The notes below the pieces were generated by a model. That model searched no databases, was not told the origin of the DNA, and saw only the letters and a list, made by a program, of their open reading frames with translations. A DNA stretch of 64,000 nt from an uncultured Actinomycetes bacterium (GTDB taxonomy: Bacteria; Actinomycetota; Actinomycetes; Mycobacteriales; Nakamurellaceae): contig CALANS010000210.1 in NCBI GenBank assembly GCA_937926105.1, forward strand, positions 196,951 through 260,950, in the 5' to 3' direction. Below, in pieces: positions 10,557-19,662 of this stretch. Both the position numbers and the translations under genes were made by a program. Each line of letters opens with the position of its first letter. The stretch's first letter is position 1.

Positions 10557-10597
10557 GCCCACTCTCCGATGTCGTCCCACATTCCAGGAGAGTGGGC
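10557..10597 (-). promoter_or_regulatory. Inverted repeat covering the ribosome site of the hydrolase gene
   Basis: Perfect 11-base arms GCCCACTCTCC (10557-10567) and GGAGAGTGGGC (10587-10597) are separated by 19 bases, directly against the ATG at 10556. In the minus-strand transcript the downstream arm contains the Shine-Dalgarno GGAGAG, so folding would hide it. As DNA it could equally be an operator. The structure is seen; the function is inferred. Confidence 0.55.
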
Positions 10598-10761
10598 GGT
10601 GCCCGCCCCGTCACGCGGTCATGGTCGGCAACCTGGCGACCTGCGGTCCCCGTTGACCGCCGTGATCGGTCCTCTCACTGAAGAAGACCCGCAGACGGTC
10701 CCGTTGAGTCGGGTTGTGACCGGATCGTGATGTATCGGTTCGGTGACGGGGTATCCGGCGG

Positions 10762-10787
10762 GGCGCCGTCACCGGCGTGATGGCGCC
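10762..10787 (-). terminator. Hairpin downstream of the FAD dehydrogenase
   Basis: Arms GGCGCCGTCAC (10762-10772) and GTGATGGCGCC (10777-10787) pair over 11 positions with one G-T wobble and a CGGC loop. The hairpin sits about 40 bases beyond the stop of the minus-strand dehydrogenase. There is no U-tract, as is common in actinobacteria, so terminator status is tentative. Confidence 0.4.
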
Positions 10788-10829
10788 GAATTGTCCGGCG
10801 ACACAGGGTGTTTGAGGTATTCGAGCCGT

Positions 10830-12497
10830 TCAGGCGGTGTCGGCGGCCGCGGCCCGCCCGGCGGTCCGCCCGGAGAACAGGCACCCGCCCAGGAAGGTGC
10901 CCTCCAGGGCGCGGTAGCCGTGCATGCCGCCGCCGCCGAACCCGGCCACCTCGCCCGCGGCGTACAGCCCCGGGACCGGCTCGCCGGCGGCGGACATGAC
11001 GCGGGCGGACAGGTTCGTCTCCAGGCCACCGAGGGTCTTGCGGGTCAGGATGTGGCAGCGCACGGCGATCAGCGGCCCGGCGGCCGGGTCGAGCATCTCG
11101 TGCGGGGCGACGGTGCGCATGGTGCGGTCGCCGATGTAGTGCCGTGCGGCGGTGATGGCGGTGATCTGCGGGTCCTTGCCGAGCCCGGTGCGCACCTGGC
11201 CGTCGCGCAACTCCACGATCTGCCGCACCTCGGCGGCGTCGATGAGGTCCTCGCCGACCAGGGCGTTCATCGTGTCGACGAGTTCGGCCACGGTCGGTGC
11301 CTGCAGGAAGTCCACGCCCCGGTCCAGGAACGCCTGCACCGGCGGGGTCGGCCCCTTGCCGGCGCGGCTGCGGGCCAGCGTCACGACCGACTTGCCGGTC
11401 AGGTCCGGATTCTGCTCGGAACCGGACAGCGCGAATTCCGGTCCGATGGTGCGCTGGTTGAGGATCAGCCAGGAGTGCGGGTACCCGGTGCTGGTGATGT
11501 GCCGCAGGGTGCCCAGCGCGTCGAACCCGGGGAACAGCGGTGACGGGAGTCGTTGACCACGGGCGTCCAGCCACAGCGGCGTCGGGCCGGAGAGCACCCG
11601 GATACCGTGCCGGCTCCAGACCGGTGTGTGGTTGACGATGCCTTCCGGGTAGTGCCACATCCGGTCGGGGTTGATCAGGTGGGCGCCGGCCCGTTGCGCG
11701 ATGCCGAGCATCAGCCCGTCGGTGGAGTCCGGTACTCCGGAGAGCAGGTGCTCGGGGGGGTCGCCGTAGCCGGTGGGCCAGTTGCGTCGGACCAGGTCGT
11801 GGTTGGCGCCGATGCCGCCGGAGGTGACGATGACGGCGCCGGCGTGCAGCTCGAACGCGGCGACGGCGGTGCGGGAGCTGGCCACGCCGCGGGCCACATC
11901 CGACGGTTCCAGGATCTCGCCCGCGACCCCCGTCACCGTGTTTGTGGGGCCCGATTCCTCGGTGAGAAGCTCGGTGACCCGATGCCGGAATTTCAGCGTG
12001 ACCCGTCCGGCGTGCACGTGGGCCATTACCCGGCGCACGAACGGGGTCAGCACGCCCGGCCCGGTGCCCCAGGTGACGTGGAACCGGGGGACGGAGTTGC
12101 CGTGCCCACCCGCCTGATAGCCGCCGCGCTCGGCCCACTGCACCACCGGGAACAGCGCGATGCCCTGCTGGCGGAGCCAGGAGCGTTTCTCGCCGGCGGC
12201 AAAGTCCACGTAAGCGTGTGCCCACTGTCGCGGCCAGTGGTCCTCCGGCCGGTCGAACCCGGCGCTGCCCAGCCAATCCTGCAGGGCCAGCTCGGCCGAA
12301 TCCTTGATGCCGAGCCGGCGCTGCTCGGGGGAGTCGACCAGGAACAGGCCGCCGAACGACCACCACGCCTGGCCGCCCAGCGATGCGGCCGGCTCCTGAT
12401 CCAGCACGGTGACCCGGCGACCGGCGTCGGCGGCCTCGGCAGCTGCGACCAGGCCCGAGAGCCCGGCTCCGATGACGATGACGTCGCTATCCGGCAT
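10830..12497 (-). CDS. FAD-binding dehydrogenase (KsdD/fumarate-reductase-like, COG3573)
   Basis: Flavoprotein oxidoreductase of 555 residues, related to 3-ketosteroid dehydrogenases and fumarate-reductase flavoproteins; the natural substrate is not known for this subgroup. The FAD-binding Rossmann motif is VIVIGAGLSGLVAAAEAADAG at the extreme N-terminus, with an acidic residue in VTVLDQE. Conserved GGQAWWSFGGLFLVDSPEQ follows. The C-terminal FAD region reads GLYAAGEVAGFGGGGMHGYRALEGTFLGGCLFSGRTAG, typical of COG3573. I start at ATG 12497, with AGGACA upstream. The longer frame to 12602 runs into the next gene's coding end and is low complexity. It appears monocistronic. Confidence 0.9.
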   Translation of the reverse strand: MPDSDVIVIGAGLSGLVAAAEAADAGRRVTVLDQEPAASLGGQAWWSFGGLFLVDSPEQRRLGIKDSAELALQDWLGSAGFDRPEDHWPRQWAHAYVDFAAGEKRSWLRQQGIALFPVVQWAERGGYQAGGHGNSVPRFHVTWGTGPGVLTPFVRRVMAHVHAGRVTLKFRHRVTELLTEESGPTNTVTGVAGEILEPSDVARGVASSRTAVAAFELHAGAVIVTSGGIGANHDLVRRNWPTGYGDPPEHLLSGVPDSTDGLMLGIAQRAGAHLINPDRMWHYPEGIVNHTPVWSRHGIRVLSGPTPLWLDARGQRLPSPLFPGFDALGTLRHITSTGYPHSWLILNQRTIGPEFALSGSEQNPDLTGKSVVTLARSRAGKGPTPPVQAFLDRGVDFLQAPTVAELVDTMNALVGEDLIDAAEVRQIVELRDGQVRTGLGKDPQITAITAARHYIGDRTMRTVAPHEMLDPAAGPLIAVRCHILTRKTLGGLETNLSARVMSAAGEPVPGLYAAGEVAGFGGGGMHGYRALEGTFLGGCLFSGRTAGRAAAADTA

Positions 12498-12531
12498 GGG
12501 CTCATCTTGTCCTAACGAACGGGTCGGTGCG

Positions 12532-14826
12532 TCAGAAGGGCGGTGGGTCGTCATCGGCGTTGTGGTCGACATTGTGGTCGATATTGTGGTCGACCTTGCC
12601 ATCGTGTTGATGATCGTCGGGATCGTCGTGCGGGTTGCCGTGCAGGTTGCCGGGGTCGTGCGGGTGGTTGGGCGAGTCGTCCAGGAGGACGTGCGCGGGC
12701 TCGGTCGGGTAACAGCGCCCGGCCGGGGATGTCCAGATCAACGATCCATCCGGGCCTGGTGAGGCTCGCCATCCGGTGAACGTCTTGAGCGCGTGGTGGA
12801 AACGGCACAAGGGGTCCTGATTGCAGGGGCATGTCGCGCCGCCCTTGTCCCATGGCAGACGGTGGTCGAGGTCGCACCGGTCGGCGCGGGCCCGGCAGCC
12901 GGTGAACGTGCACGACCGGTCCCGGGCGGTGACGTAGTCGGCAGTGACCTTCGGCGCGCGGTACACGGCGCGCCCGGCGTCAAGCGCAGTGCCGCAGACC
13001 CGGGCGCGTGCCGAGTTCGTGGAGTGCCCGCCGGTCCAAGCAGAGCCGGGCGGGCCGCCCGTGTCGTCCCGGCGATCCTGGCTGGCTGCGCGGGCCGTGC
13101 CGCCCGGTGGATGGCTGGCCGGGGCGGAAACGGGCGTGGTGGCGATCGCCCGGATGGTGCCCGCGGATGCCGCCAGGGCACGGGCGAACTCTGCGGAGAT
13201 GATGCCGTGCCCGTCGAGTTCACCAGGTTGGTCGTCCCAGCCGGCCAGGGTCGAGGCGTTGACGTAGACGTTCACGCATACCGGCAGCACCCATCCGGAC
13301 CGCGCCGGACCGGCGGGCTCGTCGGGACACCCGGGCCCGATGGTACGTGCGGCGCTGTCCGCGGCAGCCTGCCACGTCGCAGCGCCGACTGCCGCTGCGA
13401 CGTCGGTATCGGGACCGGCGGCGGTATCCGGGTCGGCGGCGCCGGGGCCGTCGTTGACGGGATCCTCGTCGGCTGGGTGGTTGTCGGTCTGGTTGCGGGC
13501 GCCGGTGCTGGCCACCTCGGCGTTGTCCGCTCCGGTTGCGACCGGCGGATTCTCGGCTGGTGCCGTGACGTTGCTCGGGCCGTCTTCGATGTGGCGAGCG
13601 CCGTCGGTGGGGGTACCGGTGCCCGGCGCCTCACTGCGGTCGGTGGGCCGGCCGGGTTGGCCGATAGCGACGCGCCCGGTGGCGGCCAGGGTGTGGAAGA
13701 TGTCGGTGAACACGTCGGCGCGGATTTGCGAGCGTCCCCTCCCCCTGGCCAGACCGGCGGCCTGGATGGTGCGGGCGATCCGATCCAGCACGCCGTAGGA
13801 GATCTGCGCATCCGGCGCGGCGACGTCGGCGTGGACGCCAGCCATGCCGTCGAGCCCCGGCTGGACGTGGACACCTCGCCGCCGACGGGCGCACCGTTCG
13901 CGTTCGGCGGCGGCCTCCGGGTCGATGCGGGTCACCTGGCGGTCGACGAGCTCGCGCAGTCGGCCGGGAGTGCGCAGCCCCGCGGTCGGCAGCACCCGGC
14001 GTTCAGCAATCCGACGCTGGTCGGCCGATAGGACGGAGGTGCGCTCGGCGATGATGGATGCTCGGTAACCATCCAGATCGCCGGCCTGCTGCGCGGCGAG
14101 CGTGCCGGGCAGTTCATCGACCATGACCACGGCTCGTTCGGTGCGGGCGCGGGCGGTGACGGGTGCTACTCCCAGTGCGCAGCCGACCTCGGCGGCGGCC
14201 AGCTTGATAGCAGCGTTCCGGATCGCCGGGGCCCAGGTCGGGTCGTCCAGCAGCGACGCCACCGGGACGTCCGGAATGTCGCGGGCGAGACCGAGCGGGC
14301 AGCCGGCCAGTTCGACCGCCTGATCCAACGGTGCGGCCACACCGGGCCGGGCCAGCGCTGCGGTGTAACGCTGTTGCGCGGCCTGCGCCCAGTTGATCAG
14401 CCGCTGCAGCCCGGTGATGCCGTCCAGCAGGCCGGCCGCGTCCAAACCACAGGGAACGTTGTCGCGTCCGTCGGGGCACCGGCGCTCCAGGATCTGCGCG
14501 GACCATCCACCCGGGCCACCGGATGCCGCGTCGGCGAGCAGTACGCGCTCCACCCGGGCCGAGGCATCCAGCGCCCACTGCGGTTCCGGCGGACTGCCCC
14601 CGTCACCGCCGTGCACGGCGTCCCAGAACGCGTCGGCCTGATCGGCATCGTCTCTGTCGGATCCGGCCGGATACCAGTCGTTCGGAGGGAATCCGCCCCG
14701 CCAATCGGCAGGCCAGCAACCGTCGGCGCCCAGGCGGTCGTTGACGTCGCCGACGTGCGGCAGCAGGCCACTCTCGGGGGAGGTCGGCACGATACGGCGG
14801 GTGGCCGATACATCGTCTTCGCCCAT
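12532..14826 (-). CDS. HNH endonuclease, DUF222 / 13E12 repeat family
   Basis: Member of the actinobacterial 13E12 family, often present in several copies per genome and of unknown biological role. The 764 residues contain an N-terminal DUF222 region (about 80-330) and a variable Asp/Ala/Pro-rich middle (about 385-500). A C-terminal HNH domain follows: CTFTGCRARADRCDLDH, then DKGG and CRFHHALKT, with paired cysteines for a structural zinc. The last 45 residues are rich in His and Asp (repeating VDHN), an unusual tail that could bind metal. ATG 14826 is preceded by an AGGGGG. GTG 14835 is possible. Upstream lie a 12-bp repeat cluster and a good promoter. Confidence 0.85.
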   Translation of the reverse strand: MGEDDVSATRRIVPTSPESGLLPHVGDVNDRLGADGCWPADWRGGFPPNDWYPAGSDRDDADQADAFWDAVHGGDGGSPPEPQWALDASARVERVLLADAASGGPGGWSAQILERRCPDGRDNVPCGLDAAGLLDGITGLQRLINWAQAAQQRYTAALARPGVAAPLDQAVELAGCPLGLARDIPDVPVASLLDDPTWAPAIRNAAIKLAAAEVGCALGVAPVTARARTERAVVMVDELPGTLAAQQAGDLDGYRASIIAERTSVLSADQRRIAERRVLPTAGLRTPGRLRELVDRQVTRIDPEAAAERERCARRRRGVHVQPGLDGMAGVHADVAAPDAQISYGVLDRIARTIQAAGLARGRGRSQIRADVFTDIFHTLAATGRVAIGQPGRPTDRSEAPGTGTPTDGARHIEDGPSNVTAPAENPPVATGADNAEVASTGARNQTDNHPADEDPVNDGPGAADPDTAAGPDTDVAAAVGAATWQAAADSAARTIGPGCPDEPAGPARSGWVLPVCVNVYVNASTLAGWDDQPGELDGHGIISAEFARALAASAGTIRAIATTPVSAPASHPPGGTARAASQDRRDDTGGPPGSAWTGGHSTNSARARVCGTALDAGRAVYRAPKVTADYVTARDRSCTFTGCRARADRCDLDHRLPWDKGGATCPCNQDPLCRFHHALKTFTGWRASPGPDGSLIWTSPAGRCYPTEPAHVLLDDSPNHPHDPGNLHGNPHDDPDDHQHDGKVDHNIDHNVDHNADDDPPPF
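12559..12594. repeat. 12-bp tandem repeat in the HNH gene 3' end
   Basis: Three copies of a 12-base unit of the form (A/G)TTGTGGTCGA(C/T) start at 12559, 12571 and 12583. On the coding strand they give the DHN-type repeats of the His/Asp-rich tail. The period is a multiple of three, so copy changes keep the frame. Confidence 0.8.
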
Positions 14827-14840
14827 GCTTGCCACCCCCT

Positions 14841-14941
14841 GCCTGCCGAATGCTGCCTGCCGAATGCGGCGTATCGGCCGCCGTAACGGAACCGCACCGA
14901 GCGGGGCCGAATGCTGCCTGCCGAATGTCGCCTGCCGAATG
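14841..14941. repeat. Four 12-bp direct repeats upstream of the HNH gene
   Basis: GCCTGCCGAATG occurs exactly at 14841, 14855, 14916 and 14930, as two pairs each with 14-base spacing. A partial copy (GGCCGAATG) lies at 14905. The cluster occupies the 5' leader of the minus-strand HNH gene, between its promoter and start codon. It could be a set of protein-binding sites, a recognition site of the encoded nuclease, or a simple expansion. Confidence 0.75.
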
Positions 14942-14963
14942 CCGTACCAGTGTTCTATTGCCT

Positions 14964-14993
14964 ACTGTACCCACGTTCCACAATAATCGTCAA
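14964..14993 (-). promoter_or_regulatory. Sigma-70-type promoter for the HNH gene
   Basis: Read on the minus strand, TTGACG (14993-14988) is followed after 18 bases by TACAGT (14969-14964), in a locally A/T-rich patch of otherwise G+C-rich DNA. Transcription would run leftward through the 12-bp repeats into the HNH gene. Confidence 0.5.
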
Positions 14994-15235
14994 GGTGTAC
15001 GAGGAATAATCTTGACCGGCTTGGTAGTCATGGGCTCGTCGGCGTCACTTCGCCAGGGCGCGCCGCAGGCCGTCGCCGGCTGCGCCGGATCGGGCTGCAC
15101 CGCCCAGGCCGCCCAGCCATTGCGGCCGGCCCGTCCAGGTGCACTCGCTGCGCCCCGCGCCGCTTCCGCCCGTGCTGCTTCCGTAGCGCCGCCCCCGACA
15201 CCGCCATAGGCATTCCCTATGGCGGCGTTCGGCAG

Positions 15236-16426
15236 ATGGCCGCTACCGGCGTGGATGCCGTCGGCGCCATGGTGGGTACCGTGTGCGATGCTCCCGAATT
15301 GACCGCCGCCCCGCAGACCTCGTCACCGACCGATCTGCTCACCGGCTCGAAACACGGTGGCCGCACGTCGCCGGCGATCCGTGCGGCCCATCGCGCCCTT
15401 GCCGTCGTTCCCGGCCTGGGCGTGGCCTGCGCGATTGCGGTTGTCGCCACCGTGATCGGCCGCTACCTGCCGGTGCTGGGCGCGCCGGTGGCCGGCATCG
15501 TCATCGGCGTGCTGCTCAGCACTGCGCTGCGCCGGCACGTGGTGCTGATCCCGGGCATCGGTTACGCCAAGGGGTTCGTGCTGCAGCTCGCGGTGGTGGT
15601 GCTCGGCACGCAACTCTCGCTGCGCGAAGTGGTGGAGGTGGGGCTGGGCTCGCTGCCGGTCATGCTGGGCACCCTGACCGTCTGCCTGTCGCTGGCGTAC
15701 CTGCTGGGCCGATGGTTGGGCATCGACGGCGACCTGCGCACCCTGATCGGCGTCGGCACCGGCATCTGCGGGGCCTCGGCGATCGCGGCCGTCAGCCCGG
15801 TGATCAAGGCGCGCAGCAGCGACATCGCCTACGCCGTCTCGACCATCTTCGCGTTCAACGTGCTCGCCGTGCTGCTGTACCCGTCGCTGGGCCACCTGCT
15901 GGGAATGAGCCAGCACGCGTTCGGGCTGTTCGCCGGCACCGCCATCAACGACACCTCGTCGGTGGTGGCTGCTGGGACCATCTACGGCTCCGCGGCGGGC
16001 AACTACGCGGTGGTGGTCAAGCTGACGCGGACCCTGATGATCATTCCGATCTGCCTGGTGCTGGCGGCGATCGCGCAACGGCGGGCCGCGCGCGCCGGAT
16101 CTGCGGCCCCTGCGGTTGCGCCGGTTTCGGTCGGCCCGGAACCCCGGCCCAGCCCGCTCGCCCGGGCGGCGAAGCTGGTGCCGTGGTTCCTGATCGGCTT
16201 CCTGCTGGTCGCCGGCGCGAACTCGCTGGGTCTGATCCCGGCGGCCAGTCACGGTGGGTTCGAGCACGTCTCGCTGTTCCTGATTACGGTGGCGCTGACG
16301 GCGATCGGCCTGTCCACCGATCCGGTGGCGCTACGCCGGGCAGGGCTCAAGCCCCTGCTGCTGGGCGGGCTGCTGTTCGTCGCGGTTGGCGGCACCAGCC
16401 TGCTGCTGCAGTGGGCCGGCGCCTGA
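15236..16426 (+). CDS. YeiH/UPF0324 family putative sulfate exporter
   Basis: Integral membrane protein of the UPF0324 (PSE) family, annotated as putative sulfate exporters but with unproven substrate. The 396 residues form about ten hydrophobic helices. Diagnostic family motifs are GVGTGICGASAIAAVSPVIKA near residue 175 and GTAINDTSSVVAAG near residue 235, which lie in the two discontinuous helices of the fold. The first 45 residues are a cytoplasmic extension. ATG 15236 is the longest start. ATG 15269, 11 codons in, is a reasonable alternative because neither has a strong ribosome site. The gene is monocistronic. Confidence 0.85.
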   Translation: MAATGVDAVGAMVGTVCDAPELTAAPQTSSPTDLLTGSKHGGRTSPAIRAAHRALAVVPGLGVACAIAVVATVIGRYLPVLGAPVAGIVIGVLLSTALRRHVVLIPGIGYAKGFVLQLAVVVLGTQLSLREVVEVGLGSLPVMLGTLTVCLSLAYLLGRWLGIDGDLRTLIGVGTGICGASAIAAVSPVIKARSSDIAYAVSTIFAFNVLAVLLYPSLGHLLGMSQHAFGLFAGTAINDTSSVVAAGTIYGSAAGNYAVVVKLTRTLMIIPICLVLAAIAQRRAARAGSAAPAVAPVSVGPEPRPSPLARAAKLVPWFLIGFLLVAGANSLGLIPAASHGGFEHVSLFLITVALTAIGLSTDPVALRRAGLKPLLLGGLLFVAVGGTSLLLQWAGA

Positions 16427-16444
16427 CGCCCGCGGACAAGCGCG

Positions 16445-17245
16445 TTACCGGGCGAACACCGCTACGTCCGAGCGTTCCACCACCCGCTGTGCCACGTGTC
16501 CTGCGTCGCGCTGAGCGGCCACCTCGGCGTCCATCGCTGCGAACCCCCGCTGGATCTCGTCCTCGTCCAGATAATCGAAGATGGAGGTCGCCCGGTGCTT
16601 GAGCCGAGCGGTGGCCTCGGCCAGGCTGCCCGCGCGAGGTTCGTGGACCTCCTCGAACGCGATCCGGCGCAGGCCGGCGCTGGTGAAGACGCGGTCCGTC
16701 TCGGCCAGGGTCGGGAACAGCCGCTCCTCGATCGAGCGGGCGGTGCGGAAGTAACGGTGCCAGCGCAGGTCGGGGATGCGGTCGCCGAACGCGCTGCGCA
16801 GGATCAACCGGCCGTCCGGGACCAATACCCGGGCGACCTCGCGCCCGGCGGCCTCCCGGTCGGCGACATGGTGGAACGACAGGAACATCACCACCAGGTC
16901 GACGCTGGCGTCCGGCAGCGGAATCTGCTCGGCCATGCCCTCGGCGTAGCTCACGCCCTCGGCGGGTGACTGCTGCTCGGCGATGGCGCGCATCTTCGCG
17001 GACGGTTCCACCCCGACCACCGGGCCGCCGAAGGTCCGGGCCAGCGCGGGGGTGAACCGGCCGATGCCCGAGCCGAGGTCCAGCACGCGCAACGGCCTGC
17101 GGGTAGGGGCATGCCGGATGAACAGGTCCAACCAGGTCCGCATCGCCTCGGCGCTGAGCGCGCGGCCCTGCGCGTAGCCCCGGTACTGCTTGTCGTCGTA
17201 GTCGATGCGGGGCAGTCGGGGGCGCTCCTGGTCCATGCCCCTCAT
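16445..17245 (-). CDS. Class I SAM-dependent methyltransferase
   Basis: Predicted cytosolic methyltransferase of the Methyltransf_11/25 type, 266 residues. Motif I VLDLGSGIGRFTPALA binds S-adenosylmethionine, followed by VVGVEPSAKM (acidic ribose-binding Glu), an EGMAEQIPLPDASVDLVVMFLSFHHV block and post-motif VARVLVPDGRLILR. The C-terminal third is helical and would shape the acceptor site; the acceptor is unknown. Start is uncertain between ATG 17245 and ATG 17236. A much longer upstream frame is Arg/Ser-rich and shadows the neighbouring dehydratase, so I reject it. The gene is convergent with the YeiH-type gene. Confidence 0.85.
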   Translation of the reverse strand: MRGMDQERPRLPRIDYDDKQYRGYAQGRALSAEAMRTWLDLFIRHAPTRRPLRVLDLGSGIGRFTPALARTFGGPVVGVEPSAKMRAIAEQQSPAEGVSYAEGMAEQIPLPDASVDLVVMFLSFHHVADREAAGREVARVLVPDGRLILRSAFGDRIPDLRWHRYFRTARSIEERLFPTLAETDRVFTSAGLRRIAFEEVHEPRAGSLAEATARLKHRATSIFDYLDEDEIQRGFAAMDAEVAAQRDAGHVAQRVVERSDVAVFAR

Positions 17246-17348
17246 CGTGCCCGCTCGCGGACCTGCGCAGGGCACCCAGGTGGGGCCACGCTCCGGGCCA
17301 CGGGATTTCGTCATTCCGGAGGCGGCGGCGAAGGGCGGGATCTGCGCC

Positions 17349-18527
17349 TCACCAATCGCCGACGGAACCGTCCGGGTAGAACACCCGCTGCAGCAGCTCC
17401 GGCTGGAAGGGGTGCGCCGCAACGGCCTTCTCGTTGATCTCGATGCCGAGGCCGGGCCTATCGTGCGGCTTGACGATCCGTCCATCGTGGACGACCTCAT
17501 GTGCGTCCGAGACGACGTCTGCCCGCCACGGCACGTCCGCATGCACGGATTCACAGATGACGTAGTTCGGTTGGCTGAACCCGAATTCGAGCGAGGCCGC
17601 GGTGGAGATCGGACCTTGCGGATTGTGCGGCGCGATGGCAATACGGTAGGCGTCGGCCATCGCCGCAACCCGCCGCGCCTCCGTCAGCCCGCCGACGTGC
17701 GTGATGTCGAATTGGCACACGTCGATCGCCGCCGCTTCGAACAGCGCCCGGAACTGCTGTTGGCCCACCACCCGCTCGCCGCTCGCGATCGGGGTCTTCG
17801 TCGCCGCGTTGATCCGAGCGAGCCCATCGACGGACTCGGGCCAGCATGGCTCCTCGAAGAACAGCAGCCCGTAGTCGTCGACCGCCTCGGCGAACCGCAG
17901 CCCCATGGCGGGAGAGGGCCTTGCGTGACAGTCCACCATGAGATCGACGTCATCACCGACCGCCTCGCGCATCGCCGCCACACACCGTTCGGCGTGCCGC
18001 ACAGCGGCCGTCCCCTCGATCGGCATCGTCGCCGGCACGGCCATCGACTTCATCGCGGTGAAGCCGTCGGCGACGGCGGCCGCCGCTAGATCGCCGAAGG
18101 CCTGATAGTCCGTCACCGACGTCTCGTAGAATTTTTCCATCGAGCCGCCACCGAGATGGCAGTACAGGCGCACATAGTCGCGCACGCGCCCGCCCCACAG
18201 TTCGTGACAGGGCACGCCGAGGCGCTTCCCGGCAATGTCCCACAGCGCAATGTCGATCCCGCTGATCGCAGTCGATCGCACCACGCCGTTGCCGTGCCAG
18301 AAGTGCTGCCGGTACATCATCTGCCACAGGTAGTCGATGCGGCGCGGATCCTCACCGATCAACAGGTCGGCCAAGTCCTGGATTGCACCCACCACGCCGC
18401 GGGTGTGCCACTCCAGCGTGGCCTCTCCCCAGCCGATCAGGCCGGGCTCATCGGTGACCACCTTGACGAAGATCCAATTGCGCATGCGTGCGTTGCAGAC
18501 GATGGCCTGAATGTCGGTGATCTTCAA
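17349..18527 (-). CDS. Enolase-superfamily sugar-acid dehydratase (galactonate dehydratase type)
   Basis: Mandelate racemase/muconate lactonizing fold enzyme, likely dehydrating an aldonic or uronic acid to a 2-keto-3-deoxy acid. In the 392-residue protein the barrel ligands are D199 (VDCHARP), E225 (FFEEP) and E251 (ASGER), with H201, D274 (FDITHVGG) and H301 (APHNPQGP). As I recall E. coli galactonate dehydratase (D183, H185, E209, E235, H285), these spacings match exactly. The start is an unusual TTG at 18527, supported by AAAGGGAAG five bases upstream and by the family N-terminus (KITDIQAIV). An IclR gene lies just upstream on the same strand. Substrate could be another sugar acid. Confidence 0.85.
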   Translation of the reverse strand: MKITDIQAIVCNARMRNWIFVKVVTDEPGLIGWGEATLEWHTRGVVGAIQDLADLLIGEDPRRIDYLWQMMYRQHFWHGNGVVRSTAISGIDIALWDIAGKRLGVPCHELWGGRVRDYVRLYCHLGGGSMEKFYETSVTDYQAFGDLAAAAVADGFTAMKSMAVPATMPIEGTAAVRHAERCVAAMREAVGDDVDLMVDCHARPSPAMGLRFAEAVDDYGLLFFEEPCWPESVDGLARINAATKTPIASGERVVGQQQFRALFEAAAIDVCQFDITHVGGLTEARRVAAMADAYRIAIAPHNPQGPISTAASLEFGFSQPNYVICESVHADVPWRADVVSDAHEVVHDGRIVKPHDRPGLGIEINEKAVAAHPFQPELLQRVFYPDGSVGDW

Positions 18528-18637
18528 GCGACTTCCCTTTCGTGGTGACAGCTGTGATGGGTGACGGCTATCTGCATCGTTGCGCGCCATCGTGATCAGC
18601 GGAGCCCACGGACGCACGGCCGTCGTTGGCCTCCACC

Positions 18638-19570
18638 TCAGACCTCTTCCAGTGCCGCGGGCGCCATGGCGCCTTCGGCCCGGCCGCCCGGGGCAAAACC
18701 GAGCGCGGTGGAAATCTCGGCGGCACCGTCGACCATCGCCCCGCCGATCGCGGCGAGCCGCTCGTCCGTCAGCCCCGCCTTCAGGGTGGTGACGCTGATC
18801 GCCGCCGTGGCAACGCCGGTATGGTCGAGGATGGCCGCCCCGATACAGGTGATTCCCTCGTAGTCCTCTTCGTCGTCGATGGCGTAGCCGCGGCGGCGCA
18901 CCACGGCGAGATGGCCGATGACGGCCTCGATATCGGTGATCGAGTGCTTCGTGCGCGCCGCCAGATCGCGGTGCCCCAGCAGGGTACGTGCCTCGGAGTC
19001 GCTGCAGGACGCCAGGATCGCCTTGCCGACGGCAGTGGTGTGCAGTAGTTCGCGGTCTCCCATTCGCAGGTCTATCCGGAGGCCGCCGGGCGCGTCGACC
19101 CGCTCGACGACCGCGATGCCGTCCTCGAGCAGCACGCCCAGACGGACCGACAGCCGTAGTTCGTCGGCCAGCCGGCGGAGCACGGGGAGCGCGACCTCCC
19201 GAAGCGGCGCCTGGGCACGTGCCCGATCGCCGAGCCTGGTCAGCGCGCGGCCGAGTCGATAGCGGCGCTGCTGCCCGGAGCCGCTATCGGCGACGTACCC
19301 GCCGCGCAGCAGCGTCTGCAGGATCGAGAAGGCGGCGCTCTTGGAGAGTTCCATCGTCTCGGCGATCTCGGTGACGCTCAGCCCGTCCTCGATGGTTGCG
19401 CCGGCCAGCAACTCCAGGAGCTCGAGCGCCCTGGCGACGCTTTGTACCTTGTAGCGGTCCGAGGCCGGAGCCGACGAGGGGACGGTCGGGCGCTCCGTCG
19501 CCGGGCGCACCGATTCCGAGGTGCGCCGGACCCGGCCGGCTCGGGCGGGCCGCGCTGCGTTGGCTGTCAC
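18638..19570 (-). CDS. IclR-family transcriptional regulator (first of three)
   Basis: Likely local regulator of the catabolic locus. Of 310 residues, about 43-100 form the winged helix-turn-helix ([42 protein letters not shown]) and about 120-290 the IclR effector domain ([39 protein letters not shown]). N- and C-terminal tails are low complexity. GTG 19570 has GAGAGGA upstream. It is divergent from the first ceramidase-like gene, and a promoter with internal inverted repeats lies between them, which suggests autoregulation and control of the divergent gene. The dehydratase is 110 bases downstream on the same strand. Confidence 0.92.
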   Translation of the reverse strand: MTANAARPARAGRVRRTSESVRPATERPTVPSSAPASDRYKVQSVARALELLELLAGATIEDGLSVTEIAETMELSKSAAFSILQTLLRGGYVADSGSGQQRRYRLGRALTRLGDRARAQAPLREVALPVLRRLADELRLSVRLGVLLEDGIAVVERVDAPGGLRIDLRMGDRELLHTTAVGKAILASCSDSEARTLLGHRDLAARTKHSITDIEAVIGHLAVVRRRGYAIDDEEDYEGITCIGAAILDHTGVATAAISVTTLKAGLTDERLAAIGGAMVDGAAEISTALGFAPGGRAEGAMAPAALEEV

Positions 19571-19662
19571 GGTGTCGTCCTCTCGTGTCCGGATGAGCGC
19601 CGAGATGCTCCGTCATCCCAGGCTTTTCGAGCGCGCAGCAGTCTTGCGGCTTCGCACGCTAC

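Larger units (their letters stand above)
14827..15235. other. Long intergenic region between HNH gene and YeiH-type gene
   Basis: About 400 bases lie between divergent genes. The left third holds the 12-bp repeats and the minus-strand promoter. The rest (15013-15235) is Ala/Pro-codon-like G+C-rich sequence with no ORF I trust. A possible echo of the repeat, TTCGGCAG, occurs just before the plus-strand start at 15236. Confidence 0.5.

Noticed and set aside
10675..12366. 563-codon minus-strand frame overlapping the FAD dehydrogenase
   Set aside because: Arg/Gly/Pro-rich translation of the alternative frame; the overlapping frame has a full FAD motif.
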